Shown here: in pieces, positions 10,903-20,468 of the stretch | Numbering within the stretch: position 1 is the first letter of the stretch | Layout of the letters: every line of letters begins with the position of its first letter | Assembly (NCBI GenBank): GCA_951640165.1 | Contig: OX621263.1 | Location: 12,220,001-12,284,000, forward strand | DNA: 64,000 nt | Direction: 5' to 3' | Source: Pseudoips prasinana | Taxonomy: Eukaryota > Arthropoda > Insecta > Lepidoptera > Nolidae | Program-made: the position numbers and the translations under genes | Notes under the pieces: model-generated | Told to the model about the DNA's origin: nothing | The model's database searches: none | What the model saw: only the letters and a program-made list of their open reading frames with translations

Positions 10903-11747
10903 CTATTCCCTCCACCTTCCCATGGTCCCTCCAACCATCTTGGTTATATGGACCGAATCACGGGAGTTGCGCGCGCTACTTGCTCTTGGCTCTTTCACGC
11001 GCGCAATTTCTTGACTCCCTACAATTTTTTTGTGTGCCCTGTGCCTTCTCCCCGTTCTGGGGCGGTTCTACTAGTTTCTTCGCGTCCCGTCTTGGGTTTC
11101 ACGCTCACAAATGACGGCGACTTCTTCGCCTCGCCGTGTCGCCCATGCGGTCAATGAATCGTCGACTCCGACTGCTCTTGCGGCTCTCTCCAGCTCACTC
11201 CTCTTCCGACTCCAGTCGTGCGCGAAGTCTCTCAACCGCAAGAAATTTTCCTCCGAAGCTACCAGGTCCCCGTAATAGACCGGGCCTTCCTCCGGGCGCC
11301 GAATCCCGTCCAGGAGCCTCTGCCTCTCCCCCCTGTAGAGGGGACATCGCCACAGAATGTGGTCGACGTCCTCCTCCTCGGTCTCCCCTGTGCAGTAGCA
11401 CGCACCCGTCGCACTAAGGTTCAGCTCGTGCAGCCGCTTCCTAAACGCACCATGCCCCGTGAGGATCTGCGAAACTTGATAGTCTGGCTCGACCCAAGTT
11501 GCCTTGAGTCGGGCCACCACGCCCGGGAAGAATCGACGGAGCTCCCTACCCTTCGCCTCCTCTTCCCATCTCTGTTGCCAAAGGGCTACAGTCTCCTCCG
11601 AAATTTGTTTCCTCTTGGCGTTCAGCTCCTTCCAAGGCAAGTGTCTCTCATCGTCGACTCTACCAGCACGCATTACCTCGAGGTCTGCTGGAAGAACGCC
11701 AGCCAGGACCTGAAGGGCCGCCGTGCTGCACGTGCGATATGCTTTAG
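10903..11747 (-). mobile_element. 5'-truncated R1 element C (type 1)
   Basis: An 845-bp fragment with a type 1 3' UTR (plus strand CTATTCCCTCCACCTTCCC), the same lineage as A, and the ORF2 C-terminus. It ends abruptly inside ORF2 at the next 14-bp target copy. It is visibly more diverged from A than B is from D. Confidence 0.94.
11071..11747 (-). pseudogene. R1 ORF2 C-terminal fragment (element C)
   Basis: About 225 codons, starting (truncated) at KAYRTCSTAALQVLAG and running through WVEPDYQVSQILTGHG, a Cys/His motif with a small acidic expansion (CYCTGETEEEDVDHILWRC) and the ending RETQDGTRRN. The frame stays open upstream across the target copy into the 3' UTR of D, giving a 261-residue chimeric frame to 11,856. 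Only the part up to 11,747 is genuine element C coding sequence. Confidence 0.91.
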
Positions 11748-11761
11748 AGTAGATAGGGACA
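11748..11761 (-). repeat. R1 target-site copy between elements C and D
   Basis: The 14-bp AGTAGATAGGGACA between the truncated 5' end of C and the 3' end of D. Confidence 0.96.
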
Positions 11762-11965
11762 CGTTTTCCCACCACCTCCCATGCTCCCACCAACCTTTCG
11801 GTTATATGGAGCGAATCACGGGAGTTGCATGCGCTACTTGCTCTGGGCTCTATCACGCATGCAATTTCTTGACTCCCTACAAGTTACTTTAACGCGTCCC
11901 TTCCCACTCTCCCCGTTCTGGGGCTGATTCTATCTTCGCGTCCCATCTTGGGTTTCACGCACAAA

Positions 11966-14900
11966 TTACGAACTCGCCGCCTGCCCATCCGCGTCGTTTT
12001 CTTCTGCTTCAGCAGCTGCAGCTCCGTACTGGCGCTCCTGGATCCGCTCTTCCCTCTCCACCGCGCTCCTCGCTTCGCACCAGGTGTGTGCGAAGTCACG
12101 TAGCCGCCGGAAATTTCCCTCCGAACTAACCAGGTCCCCGTAGTATACGGGGCCCTCCTCCAAGCGCGAGATCCCATCCATCATCTTCTGCCTCGTTACC
12201 TCGTACAGGGGACACCTCCATAGTACGTGGTCCATGCTTTCTTCCTCTTGGCCGCAGTAACACTCACTCGTCTCGCATAGCCTCATCTCATGCAGTCTCT
12301 TTCTGAAACACCCATGCCCGGTGAGGATCTGGGAGACTTGATAGTCCGGTTCGACCCAAGTTGCCTTGAGCCGCACCGTCACGTCCGGGAAAAATCGGTG
12401 GAGTTCCCTACCCTTACCCTCCGCATCCCATCTCTGTTGCCATAAGGCAACAGTCTCCTTCGTAATTTTGTTCTTCTCCATTGTCAGCTCCGTCCCGAGT
12501 AAGTCTCGCGCGTCATCGATCCTGCCCGCACGGATGACGTCCAGGTCCGCGGGCAGCACGCCCGCCAGCACCTGCAGTGCCACCGTGCTACAGCTACGGT
12601 ATGCTTTAGTCAGCAAGATCATCGCCGGCCTTTGCGCCCTCAACAAGGCGGACCTCACCACGTGGGTAGTCGCGCGCCTCCACCAGCATCCCGCCGCATA
12701 GGTGATAGTTGCGGTAAATATCCCCTGGTACAGAAGCTTGAGCGCCCTGTACCGCATACCCCAGGATGCGGCGGAGACTCGCGACATCTTACCAAGCCCT
12801 CTTGCAGCACGCTCCCCGATGGTTTGAGCGTGCTCTCGGAAACAGAGACCTGAGTCGATCGTCGCACCCAAAACCCTAGCCGACGTTACGCTTCTGATAG
12901 AGACGCCATCGAGTCTAATAGTGGGTGGGCGCTTGGCCATTCCACCCTTCAAAGTCATAGAGTATGACTTTGCAGGGGAGAACGCCAGCCGATTCCTTGC
13001 CCCCCATTCGCTAATTAGTCCCAAGGCGCACGAGGCCGAAGCCTCAATGCCGGCTCGCGATTCAGACTCGATGAGTATCGTAACATCATCTGCGTAGGCC
13101 ACCAGAGACACACCTTTTGGGTATGGCAACCGAAACCGGTCATCCAAGAGGAGATTCCACAGTGCAGGCCCCAGCACTGACCCCTGCGGGCAACCCATGG
13201 TAGAGGTTTTCCACATGACCCTGCTGCCAACAAAGAGACCGACTCGTCTACCAGCAAAGTAGGATGCCAGCATCCTGTAGACATTGGGAGGACAACCTCC
13301 CGCCTTTGCCTTCAGCAGGATCATGGGCCACCACGCATTGTCGAAGGCGCCCGATATATCCAGTAAGACGGCCTGGACATATCGCGCTCGGCTCTCACTG
13401 ACAGTCCGCATGACCGACTGTAGGGCCGTTAAAGTCGACCGACCCTTCACGAACCCGTGCTGACAGGACGAGATGCCCCGCAAGATGCTAGGTGCGCACT
13501 GCAACATTAGCCGCTCCAGGATTTTGCCAAAAATGGAGAGAAGCGTGATAGGGCGATACGCTTTGGGATCGCTTAAGGGCTTATCATTACCCTTGGGGAG
13601 CACGATTAGCCTGCCATCCTTCCACGTATCCGGAAATATACCCTCTTCAACGCATTTTCCGAAAACACGCGATAGCTCGGAGCCAGCTGCTTGCCACACA
13701 TGTTTTACCATGCGGGCAGTTACTCCGTCGATCCCCGGAGCTGTGTTAGGGAGATCCTTGACTATATTCCACAGATCCACACACGATGGAGGAGGCGCAT
13801 CCTGACCGGCGGGCGCACAGACCGCCGCCAGCCGGACCCGGCGGTGGTATGACGTATCCCGGCAGGCGTCGTCGTCAGGGCAAAGCGCGTGCATCATGCA
13901 ACGCATCGACGACTCCACGTCGCCGGAGAATCCTTCCGCAAGCCTTGTTCCGTGAATTATGTTGGGCGGAGGTCGAAAGCGACCACTCGCTGCACGGTAC
14001 GCCAGGCCCCATGGATCCAGGTTCCCTGAGTCGGCTATCTTGCGGAAGAAGTCCAGTTGTGCCTTCTCCATCGCTTCCCTATATTTACTGCGGCTTGCAT
14101 GAAAAACCTTTTTCATCTTTTCTTCCAAAGCCCCTTCCCGTCTTCTCTGTTTTTGCCATTCTTTCCGAGCCTTGTTTGTCCTTACACGCATGGAGTCCAG
14201 AGCGGACGACCACCACTCATACCCTTTTACCCTTGTCCGGTCATTCACCATACCTAGGCATTCCATCGCCGTGCGAGTCACCATACGGGTGAATTCCTTG
14301 CTTACTACAGACGCAGACTTCCACCATTTAATATATCCCACTCGTACATGGATCAGGGCTTGAAATCTTGCCCAGTCCACTCCGTGTTCCCGGAACCTCT
14401 TTGGTCGATACTCCGGCGGCTCCCTCCCTTGAGCGACTCGCCGCGCGGCACCGACGTCATACGTGATCAGCCTGTGGTCACTGCTGCTGGTGTCTTCGTG
14501 CACCCGCCAATCACCGACCGCCACTCCCCGCGTAGTCAATGTGATGTCAATATTTGACTCGCCATTCACCGTGGAGAAGGTGAATGGCTGACCCTCGGCA
14601 TTGCTAATGATCAGGCCTCTTGCTAGGATGAAACCTTCCATTTCCTCCCTGCGATGGGTGACCTCCTGGCCTCTTCCAGTGTAGTGGCGGGGGAGGCAGT
14701 GCCACATCGGCGAGTGCGCGTTGCAGTCTGCCCCGATCAGCACTTGGTGCCCTTTTAGTTGGTCCAGTACTCGGTTCAGGTGTTCCAAATGAGCCTCTAT
14801 TGGATCCGAGTACTGGAAATAGGCACTGATCACGTAGATCGGCTGTTGACCCGCTGGTGTTAGGTGGCAAACCACGCAGTAGTCGGTGGAGAGGTCCAGA

Positions 14901-15133
14901 ATCACAGAGCAGGGGATGCCGTTGTCAAAGATAATGATGCCCGCTTTTGCATCGGGGCCCGCGCCGATAATAGGGATGTTACCCTGTGTGATGGTGGCGT
15001 GTGGTAGATTCAGGCCCTTGTAATGTTCCTGCACAAGGGCCACATCCAGCCCTAGTTGTCTCGCTAGGGCGGGTAGTTCTTGTGTCGCCACCATCGACCC
15101 CTGGAGGTTGATTTGTCCTAATTTAAGGGCCAT
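11966..15133 (-). CDS. R1 ORF2, endonuclease and reverse transcriptase (element D)
   Basis: A 1,055-residue enzyme for target-primed reverse transcription into 28S. The endonuclease occupies about residues 1-225: QIN at 7-9, QE at 35-36, SAYFQY at 103-108, GADCNAHS at 134-141, NIDIT at 194-198, SSDH at 217-220. The reverse transcriptase occupies about 480-720: YRPITLL, QHGF, the first catalytic Asp in LLDISGAFD at 592, GCPQGSVLGP, and YADD at 680-683. A C-terminal CYCGQEEESMDHVLWRC motif follows. The ATG at 15,133 overlaps the ORF1 stop by 11 nt, implying reinitiation or coupled translation. The frame stops at AASS through a TCA-to-TAA change, losing the ending seen in B and F (FVRETQDGTRR); the effect on activity is unknown. 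Confidence 0.95.
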   Translation of the reverse strand: MALKLGQINLQGSMVATQELPALARQLGLDVALVQEHYKGLNLPHATITQGNIPIIGAGPDAKAGIIIFDNGIPCSVILDLSTDYCVVCHLTPAGQQPIYVISAYFQYSDPIEAHLEHLNRVLDQLKGHQVLIGADCNAHSPMWHCLPRHYTGRGQEVTHRREEMEGFILARGLIISNAEGQPFTFSTVNGESNIDITLTTRGVAVGDWRVHEDTSSSDHRLITYDVGAARRVAQGREPPEYRPKRFREHGVDWARFQALIHVRVGYIKWWKSASVVSKEFTRMVTRTAMECLGMVNDRTRVKGYEWWSSALDSMRVRTNKARKEWQKQRRREGALEEKMKKVFHASRSKYREAMEKAQLDFFRKIADSGNLDPWGLAYRAASGRFRPPPNIIHGTRLAEGFSGDVESSMRCMMHALCPDDDACRDTSYHRRVRLAAVCAPAGQDAPPPSCVDLWNIVKDLPNTAPGIDGVTARMVKHVWQAAGSELSRVFGKCVEEGIFPDTWKDGRLIVLPKGNDKPLSDPKAYRPITLLSIFGKILERLMLQCAPSILRGISSCQHGFVKGRSTLTALQSVMRTVSESRARYVQAVLLDISGAFDNAWWPMILLKAKAGGCPPNVYRMLASYFAGRRVGLFVGSRVMWKTSTMGCPQGSVLGPALWNLLLDDRFRLPYPKGVSLVAYADDVTILIESESRAGIEASASCALGLISEWGARNRLAFSPAKSYSMTLKGGMAKRPPTIRLDGVSIRSVTSARVLGATIDSGLCFREHAQTIGERAARGLGKMSRVSAASWGMRYRALKLLYQGIFTATITYAAGCWWRRATTHVVRSALLRAQRPAMILLTKAYRSCSTVALQVLAGVLPADLDVIRAGRIDDARDLLGTELTMEKNKITKETVALWQQRWDAEGKGRELHRFFPDVTVRLKATWVEPDYQVSQILTGHGCFRKRLHEMRLCETSECYCGQEEESMDHVLWRCPLYEVTRQKMMDGISRLEEGPVYYGDLVSSEGNFRRLRDFAHTWCEARSAVEREERIQERQYGAAAAEAEENDADGQAASS

Positions 15134-16571
15134 AGTTTGTTGCGTTTACGGCGCGGGCTTCGGCGTATTGTCTGGCGGGGCAAGCCTGTGATGCCGTGGC
15201 GTGGCCGGAAGCGTCCTTCCTGCCAAATTTGTGGCACGTCGCGCATTTTTTGCTGTCCGCCTTGCACTCCGGGGCGTCGTGACCATCCTCCCCACAGGCG
15301 CCGCAGGTTTGATTTTTTGCCTTGCAATATTTGGCCGGGTGGCCGTATTGGTGGCAGCGGTGGCAGCACGTCACCCCCACTTGGTCAGTGACCTCGACTA
15401 CATCCCACCCGATGTATACCCGCCCCTTCTCAACCAGGAACTTGCGCAGCTCGCTGGCGCAGCTGAAGATCCAGACGCACCTGTTGTTGCGCCTCTGCCT
15501 TTTGTAGAGCGGACGCATTATTGTGTCCAGTTTGGTGTCTGCCCATTTGGTCTCCCGAAGATTTTGGTCCGTGAGAGACTTCATTATGTCTTCGCCCGTT
15601 GATCCTTCAGCTGTGCCTGTTAAGGCGATCTGTGGTTGGCGGTCCGTGGGCTCAGTCACTCGGAGGGTCGCGGGGATGGCCTTACGTATCGCGTCTGCTG
15701 CTGCCACCGAGGTGGTCCGAACTACAACCCCGGCGTTGCCCACTTTCCGGACTCCATGGATTTGAATCCCCAGTGCTGCTGGCTTAACCGAGTCCCTCAG
15801 AGCTTTTTTTGTGTCCTCGGCGGTTTTCATGGAATCCCGCTGCTCTTCCGCAGGATATACGGCGATGGCTGGACCCAGGCGTTCGGGGATGGGTCTGGTT
15901 GCTCCTCTTCCCAATTTGAGGACGTCCCCATATGACATCGCTGATGCGGCCGTGTTCGCTGATTGGGTGGCGGGGCGGACCTCAGCTACTGCGGCCTTTT
16001 TTTCGGCTTCGGCCAGGCGCAGGGTAAGGTGGGTGATGATGGCCCCCAGCCGCTCGGTGTGGGAGCCAACCACCAAGAGGTCCTCCTTATTCAGTTTAGA
16101 GGATCTAGACCGAACCGCCTCCATGATGCCCCGCGTGGCCGACGTGGCCAGTCCCGCAAGCTGACCCAACGGAGCGTCCCAAAGGTCGTCGATTAGGGTG
16201 GCCGGAGTATTGGGGGGTCCCGAGGGCGTCTCCTGTACCGCAGGCGTTGGTGGTATTGCTGGTATTACTGGGGGGACTTCTTGACTTGCGGCCTTCTTGT
16301 CCTCAAGACGGCGCCGCACCGCTGCCTGCACCTCCTCTGGCGACGACAGAGGCCTTTGTATGCCTCTTGTTGGCGGGCCCCCCATTGATGTCCCAGCGGG
16401 TGGGGTGCTAAAGCCCTGCGGTGGGGTCCTGGCGAGCGAGTTCCGTGGCCTAAAAGACCCGGCCTGGGAACTCATCATGCGGAGCTCCTCTAGTTCCTCC
16501 TCGTGTCTCCGCATCTCCTCTAACATGAGGCTTCGCTCCCGGTCAAACTCGCCGGGGTCGTCGTCAGCCAT
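15123..16571 (-). CDS. R1 ORF1, Gag-like zinc-knuckle protein (element D)
   Basis: 482 residues from the ATG at 16,571 (MADDDPGEF). The frame is open further upstream, but only from a GTG, and F starts at the same Met, so this start is preferred. The N-terminus is acidic with a probable coiled coil (EEMRRHEEELEELRMM), followed by a Pro-rich linker and a central RNA-binding region. Three zinc knuckles lie at about 403-416, 423-436 and 443-464. The protein is expected to coat R1 RNA and assist nuclear targeting. The region 15,410-16,571 is almost identical to element F, whereas the knuckle-encoding 3' part is clearly diverged. A C-tract precedes the ATG by a few bases. Confidence 0.93.
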   Translation of the reverse strand: MADDDPGEFDRERSLMLEEMRRHEEELEELRMMSSQAGSFRPRNSLARTPPQGFSTPPAGTSMGGPPTRGIQRPLSSPEEVQAAVRRRLEDKKAASQEVPPVIPAIPPTPAVQETPSGPPNTPATLIDDLWDAPLGQLAGLATSATRGIMEAVRSRSSKLNKEDLLVVGSHTERLGAIITHLTLRLAEAEKKAAVAEVRPATQSANTAASAMSYGDVLKLGRGATRPIPERLGPAIAVYPAEEQRDSMKTAEDTKKALRDSVKPAALGIQIHGVRKVGNAGVVVRTTSVAAADAIRKAIPATLRVTEPTDRQPQIALTGTAEGSTGEDIMKSLTDQNLRETKWADTKLDTIMRPLYKRQRRNNRCVWIFSCASELRKFLVEKGRVYIGWDVVEVTDQVGVTCCHRCHQYGHPAKYCKAKNQTCGACGEDGHDAPECKADSKKCATCHKFGRKDASGHATASQACPARQYAEARAVNATNYGP

Positions 16572-17182
16572 GACGGGGGGGGGGGTCGAGGCTGGAGTAC
16601 CTTCTGGGGACTCGCAAGTTTGCCTGGAGTCGATATCAGGTACTAACAAAAATTTTTCGGATGGCACCTATGCGATGCCGCGAATTTATAGTTCAGCTAT
16701 ATTATATTAAAGTACATGAACGCCAAAAAATACAGGGTGACACGTACCTGTAGAAACTTTGTCCCATACAGAGTTCGTAGATGCGAACGCGTATGTCGCA
16801 CACACGGAGCGAGCACAAACACACGTTAGCACGCACACACACACACAAACAAGATGTGCAAGCGTCACTGCCGCAGGAAAAACGTCACTACCGTGGGAGG
16901 CGTCCAGATCGCACAATGGTAAACGTCACTGTCGCACTTAACCTATCAGCGTCACTTTCACGAGGGGGCGTAGCCCAAACCAGACACTAGGCCCGCCTGG
17001 GGGCGGGGCCAACGTGTTAGAGCTGCAGCAGCACCAAGATGGCCGCGGCTCCTAATGGAGAAATCCACAAGGTAGAACAGGAGGCACCGATTTTTGGCGA
17101 CAACCAATCAAAAAAAAGATATAAAAATACTCGCGCGCGGAGACAAACACGTCCGTTCGCCACGGCGGTCGGCGAGCGAGTC
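16572..17182 (-). promoter_or_regulatory. 5' leader of R1 element D with repeated CGTCACT motifs
   Basis: 611 bp of non-coding leader. It shows a run of 13 or more C residues next to the ORF1 ATG (about 16,574-16,586), a CA-rich stretch near 16,800-16,850, and four copies of CGTCACT (minus AGTGACG) between about 16,860 and 16,960. The terminal ~80 bp are GC-rich and conserved with F. R1 copies are generally co-transcribed with rRNA, so an internal promoter is not implied; the repeats may act at the RNA or protein-binding level. Confidence 0.6.
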
Positions 17183-17196
17183 AGTAGATAGGGACA
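17183..17196 (-). repeat. R1 target-site copy between elements D and E
   Basis: The 14-bp AGTAGATAGGGACA between the intact 5' end of D and the 3' end of E. Confidence 0.96.
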
Positions 17197-17405
17197 AACC
17201 CACCACCTCCTCATGGTCCTTCCCGCCTTTCGGCATACGGACCGAATCTCGGGAGATGCGCGCGCTACTTGCCGGTGGCTCTTTCACGCGCGCACTTTCT
17301 TGACTCCCTACAAATTTTCTATATCCTTGTCCCTTTCTTGCCAACTCTCCCCCTTAAGGGGCATGCACGCCACACAAACGGTACTCCGCGTCCTAGCTGT
17401 CTGGT

Positions 17406-20400
17406 TCAGTTAATTTCCATCAGTCTTCGCTTCTTTTCCCATTTATGTGCGTATGTTTGCAGTCTGTTGTATCCTTCTGCGCATCCCACCAGGTCCTGGT
17501 ACCCGATGGGTCCAACCCGAGGCCATCTCCAGTTGTCCAGCATCTCCGTGCGCTCCTCCTTGTATAACACACACTCCCACAGGACATGGTCCCTTGTTTC
17601 ATCGGCCTTGCCACAATAGCACTCCGCCGAGTCGCAGAGTGCCATTGCATGCAGCCGACTTCGGAAGGCCCCATGGCCTGTGAGAATCTGCGATACGGCA
17701 TAGTCCGGCTCCACCCAGTCCATCGACATCCTGCAACCCACATCAGGAAAGAACCTCCCAAGATCGCGCCCGTTGGGACTCGAAGCCCACCTTTCCTGCC
17801 ACCGGGCAACTACCTCCGCCTCGACTTCCCTTCTCCTTACCTTGCGTTCCCGGGGGTCCAGCCCCCTCCCTTCCTCCGCGAATCGTCCCGCACGATATAC
17901 CTCCAGGTCGGCCGGCAAGACGGCCGCTAGCACAGGCAACGCTGCGGTGCTGACCGACCTGTAGGCCTTCGTTAGCAGGATGAGAGCTGGGCGCTGGGTG
18001 CGCAGCAAGACACTCCGCACGGCATATCTCGACGAGGCTCGCCACCACACCTCTGAGGCATACGTCACTATTGCCCTGAAGGTCCCCATATAGAGGGCCC
18101 TCAGGGCCCGATACCTTACGCCCCACGATGATGCCGAAATTCTCGCCATCTTGCCAAACGCTTTGACAGCGCTTTCCCCTGCGTGAGATGCATGCGGCAC
18201 GTAGGAGCGAGCCTCGTCGATCACCACGCCAAGAACCCTAGCCCTACTCACGTGTGTGATTGAAGCACCATCCATTTTGATGGTAGGGGGCCGTTGGAAT
18301 TTCCCCTTAAGAGTCATTGTTTGTGACTTCACAGCTGAGAACCGAAGTCGGTTTCTCAGTCCCCACTCCGTTACCAATGCCAGTGCAGCAGCGGACTTCC
18401 GTTCGATTGCTGCACGGGATGGCGCTTCAACCACAACCGTGAGGTCGTCTGCGTAGGCCGTCACGCTGACGCCTTCCGGCATCGGCAGGCGCAGGATGTC
18501 ATCGAGGAGGACATTCCAGAGGGTTGGACCCCATACCGATCCCTGAGGGCAGCCCATGGTGGACTCCTTCCACACTACCTGGTGTCCGATAGTCATATAC
18601 ACCCGCCTGCTGGTGAAGTAGCTAACTAGTATCCTATATATGTTGGGTGGGCATCCGCTCTGCTTGACCTTCACCAGTACCATCGGCCACCAGGCGTTGT
18701 CGAAGGCCCCCGCGATATCCAAGAATATCACCTGCACGTATTTTTCTCCCGTTGACTCCACCTGGGCCAATATCGAATTAATGGCCGTCACGGTCGACCT
18801 GCCACGCATGAAGCCATGTTGGTTGGGCGAGATGTTACTGCAGATGCCAGGAGCGCAAGCGAGGATCAGGCGTTCTAAAATTTTCCCCAGGACGGATAAT
18901 AAAGTCACTGGGCGGTATGCCTTTGGGTCGGAGAGCGGCTTGTCGTTGCCCTTTGGCAGAACTATAAGTCTGCCCAGCTTCCATTCCACGGGGAATACTC
19001 CTTGTTCGATGCAGGCCGAGTACATGGCCAGCATCTCGGTGCTGCTGACCTTCCACGCTTGTTGAATAATCTTCGGCGTGAAGCCGTCTGTTCCCGGTGA
19101 TGTCCTTGGGAGGTCCCTCACAATGCGGCCCAGTGCCGACAGGCTGGGAAGAGGCGAACCATCGCCAGTCGGAGCACACGCTGCCGCCAGTCTCACTTTT
19201 CTGTGGTATGGACTGTCGCTGTTGGGGTCGTCATCGGGGCACAGCCTCCTTACCAGCTCCTGTAGCGTGTCTCTTGCTGTCTCTGTATGCCCCGCAATTA
19301 ATTCCACGCCGTGAGTGACGCCTTTTGGTGGGCGCACTCGTCCCGAGGCGGCCCGATAAGCCAGTCCCCAGGGGTCGTCGTTCCCAGACTCGGCTATTTG
19401 CCTGAAGTGGCTCAGCTCCTTCTCTCGCATGGCCTCCTTGTACTCGCGGCGCAGGTTTTTAAATTCTCTTTGAAGGGAGTTTTCTATTTCGCCTCCCATT
19501 TTCCGCGACTGTTGCCACTCCCTCCGGGCTCTGTAAACTCTCCTACGGAGTCTGTCCAGTGCCGGAGACCACCATTCGTATCCTGTCTGGTCGCCCGTTA
19601 CACGCGGGCCCAAACACTGTTCTGCAGTCCGCGTCAGGATTTCTGTATATTGCTTGCTGATCACATTTGCAGGTCGGTTGAGTCTCATACTGCCCATTCT
19701 GTAGTGCAGCATAGATGCAAAGACTTCCCAGCGTACACCACGTTCCCTGTATTGTCTTATGTTGGGCTCTGGTTCTTCCATCCTTCGCCGTGGCTCTGAA
19801 ACTCCCGTCGTCGCTGCAAATGTGATCAGTTGGTGATCGCTGAGGCTGATGTCGTCGTGTACCCGCCATGCCCACACGGTCACTCCGCCAGTGCTGAGGG
19901 TGAGGTCAATATTAGACTGGCCATTAGGCCCTCTAAACGTAGGAGGGTTTCCTTCCACATTGTGAATTTTTAGGCGCCTGCTCTGTATGAAACCCTCCAC
20001 TTGTGTACGCCTGTATTCGGTGTCGTGTCCTCTTCCCTCACACTGTCGCCGTTCGCAGTGCCACATAGGCGAGTGGGCGTTACTGTCCACCCCGATGAGG
20101 GCTGGCTTACCCGACAGGAGGTCTAGCACCCTCGTGAGATGCTGCAGGTGCCGGGCCACGTCATGGCTGTATTAACAATATGCCGAGACCACATGTAGGC
20201 CTCCTGGGTTTTCCCTCCAGGTGATGTGTGCCACGACACAGTACTCGCTGCTTAGGTGGTCCAAGACTGCCACCGCTAGGTCGCTGTTTTGGACCAGGAT
20301 TCCCGCCTTTGGTGTTCTGCCGCATTGGACTATGCGGGTGTGGGTGTACTGCTCTTGAACGAGCACTATGTCGAGACCCAGGTCCCTGGCGATTATAGGC

Positions 20401-20468
20401 AGCTCCGTTGTGGCCTCGGCAGATCCCTGGAGGTTTAACTGCCCAATTTTTAGATGTGGCTCATCCAT
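17406..20468 (-). pseudogene. R1 ORF2 (endonuclease + reverse transcriptase), element E, one nonsense
   Basis: A 1,020-residue-equivalent ORF2 starting [16 protein letters not shown] at 20,468 and overlapping the ORF1 stop by 8 nt (ATGGATGA). Endonuclease landmarks include QLN, VLVQEQY and SLSDH. An in-frame TAA at codon 99 (about 20,172) falls where related elements read SAYFQYS, giving SAYC-stop-YS. The frame then continues in register through the reverse transcriptase (IFLDIAGAFDNAWW, GCPQGSVWGP, AYADD) and the Cys/His tail CYCGKADETRDHVLWEC, ending LMEIN. Without stop readthrough or repair the copy cannot make reverse transcriptase. Confidence 0.93.

Larger units (their letters stand above)
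11762..17182 (-). mobile_element. Full-length R1 element D (type 2)
   Basis: A 5.4-kb element with a long 5' leader, intact ORF1, nearly intact ORF2 and a 3' UTR without poly(A), flanked by 14-bp target copies. The 5' terminal ~35 bp (minus strand CGCTCGCCGACCGCCGTGGC and following) is shared with element F, which supports a true 5' end. The only clear lesion is a premature stop about 11 codons before the normal ORF2 end. Confidence 0.95.

Noticed and set aside
10063..11747. Elements B and C as assembly duplications of D and A
   Set aside because: Each has its own 5' truncation point, private differences and an exact 14-bp target junction, which favours real insertions; long reads would settle it.
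16572..16667. Longer ORF1 start (GTG at 16,667) in element D
   Set aside because: It is not an ATG, runs through the C-tract, and the homologous position in F is not open; the ATG at 16,571 matches F.
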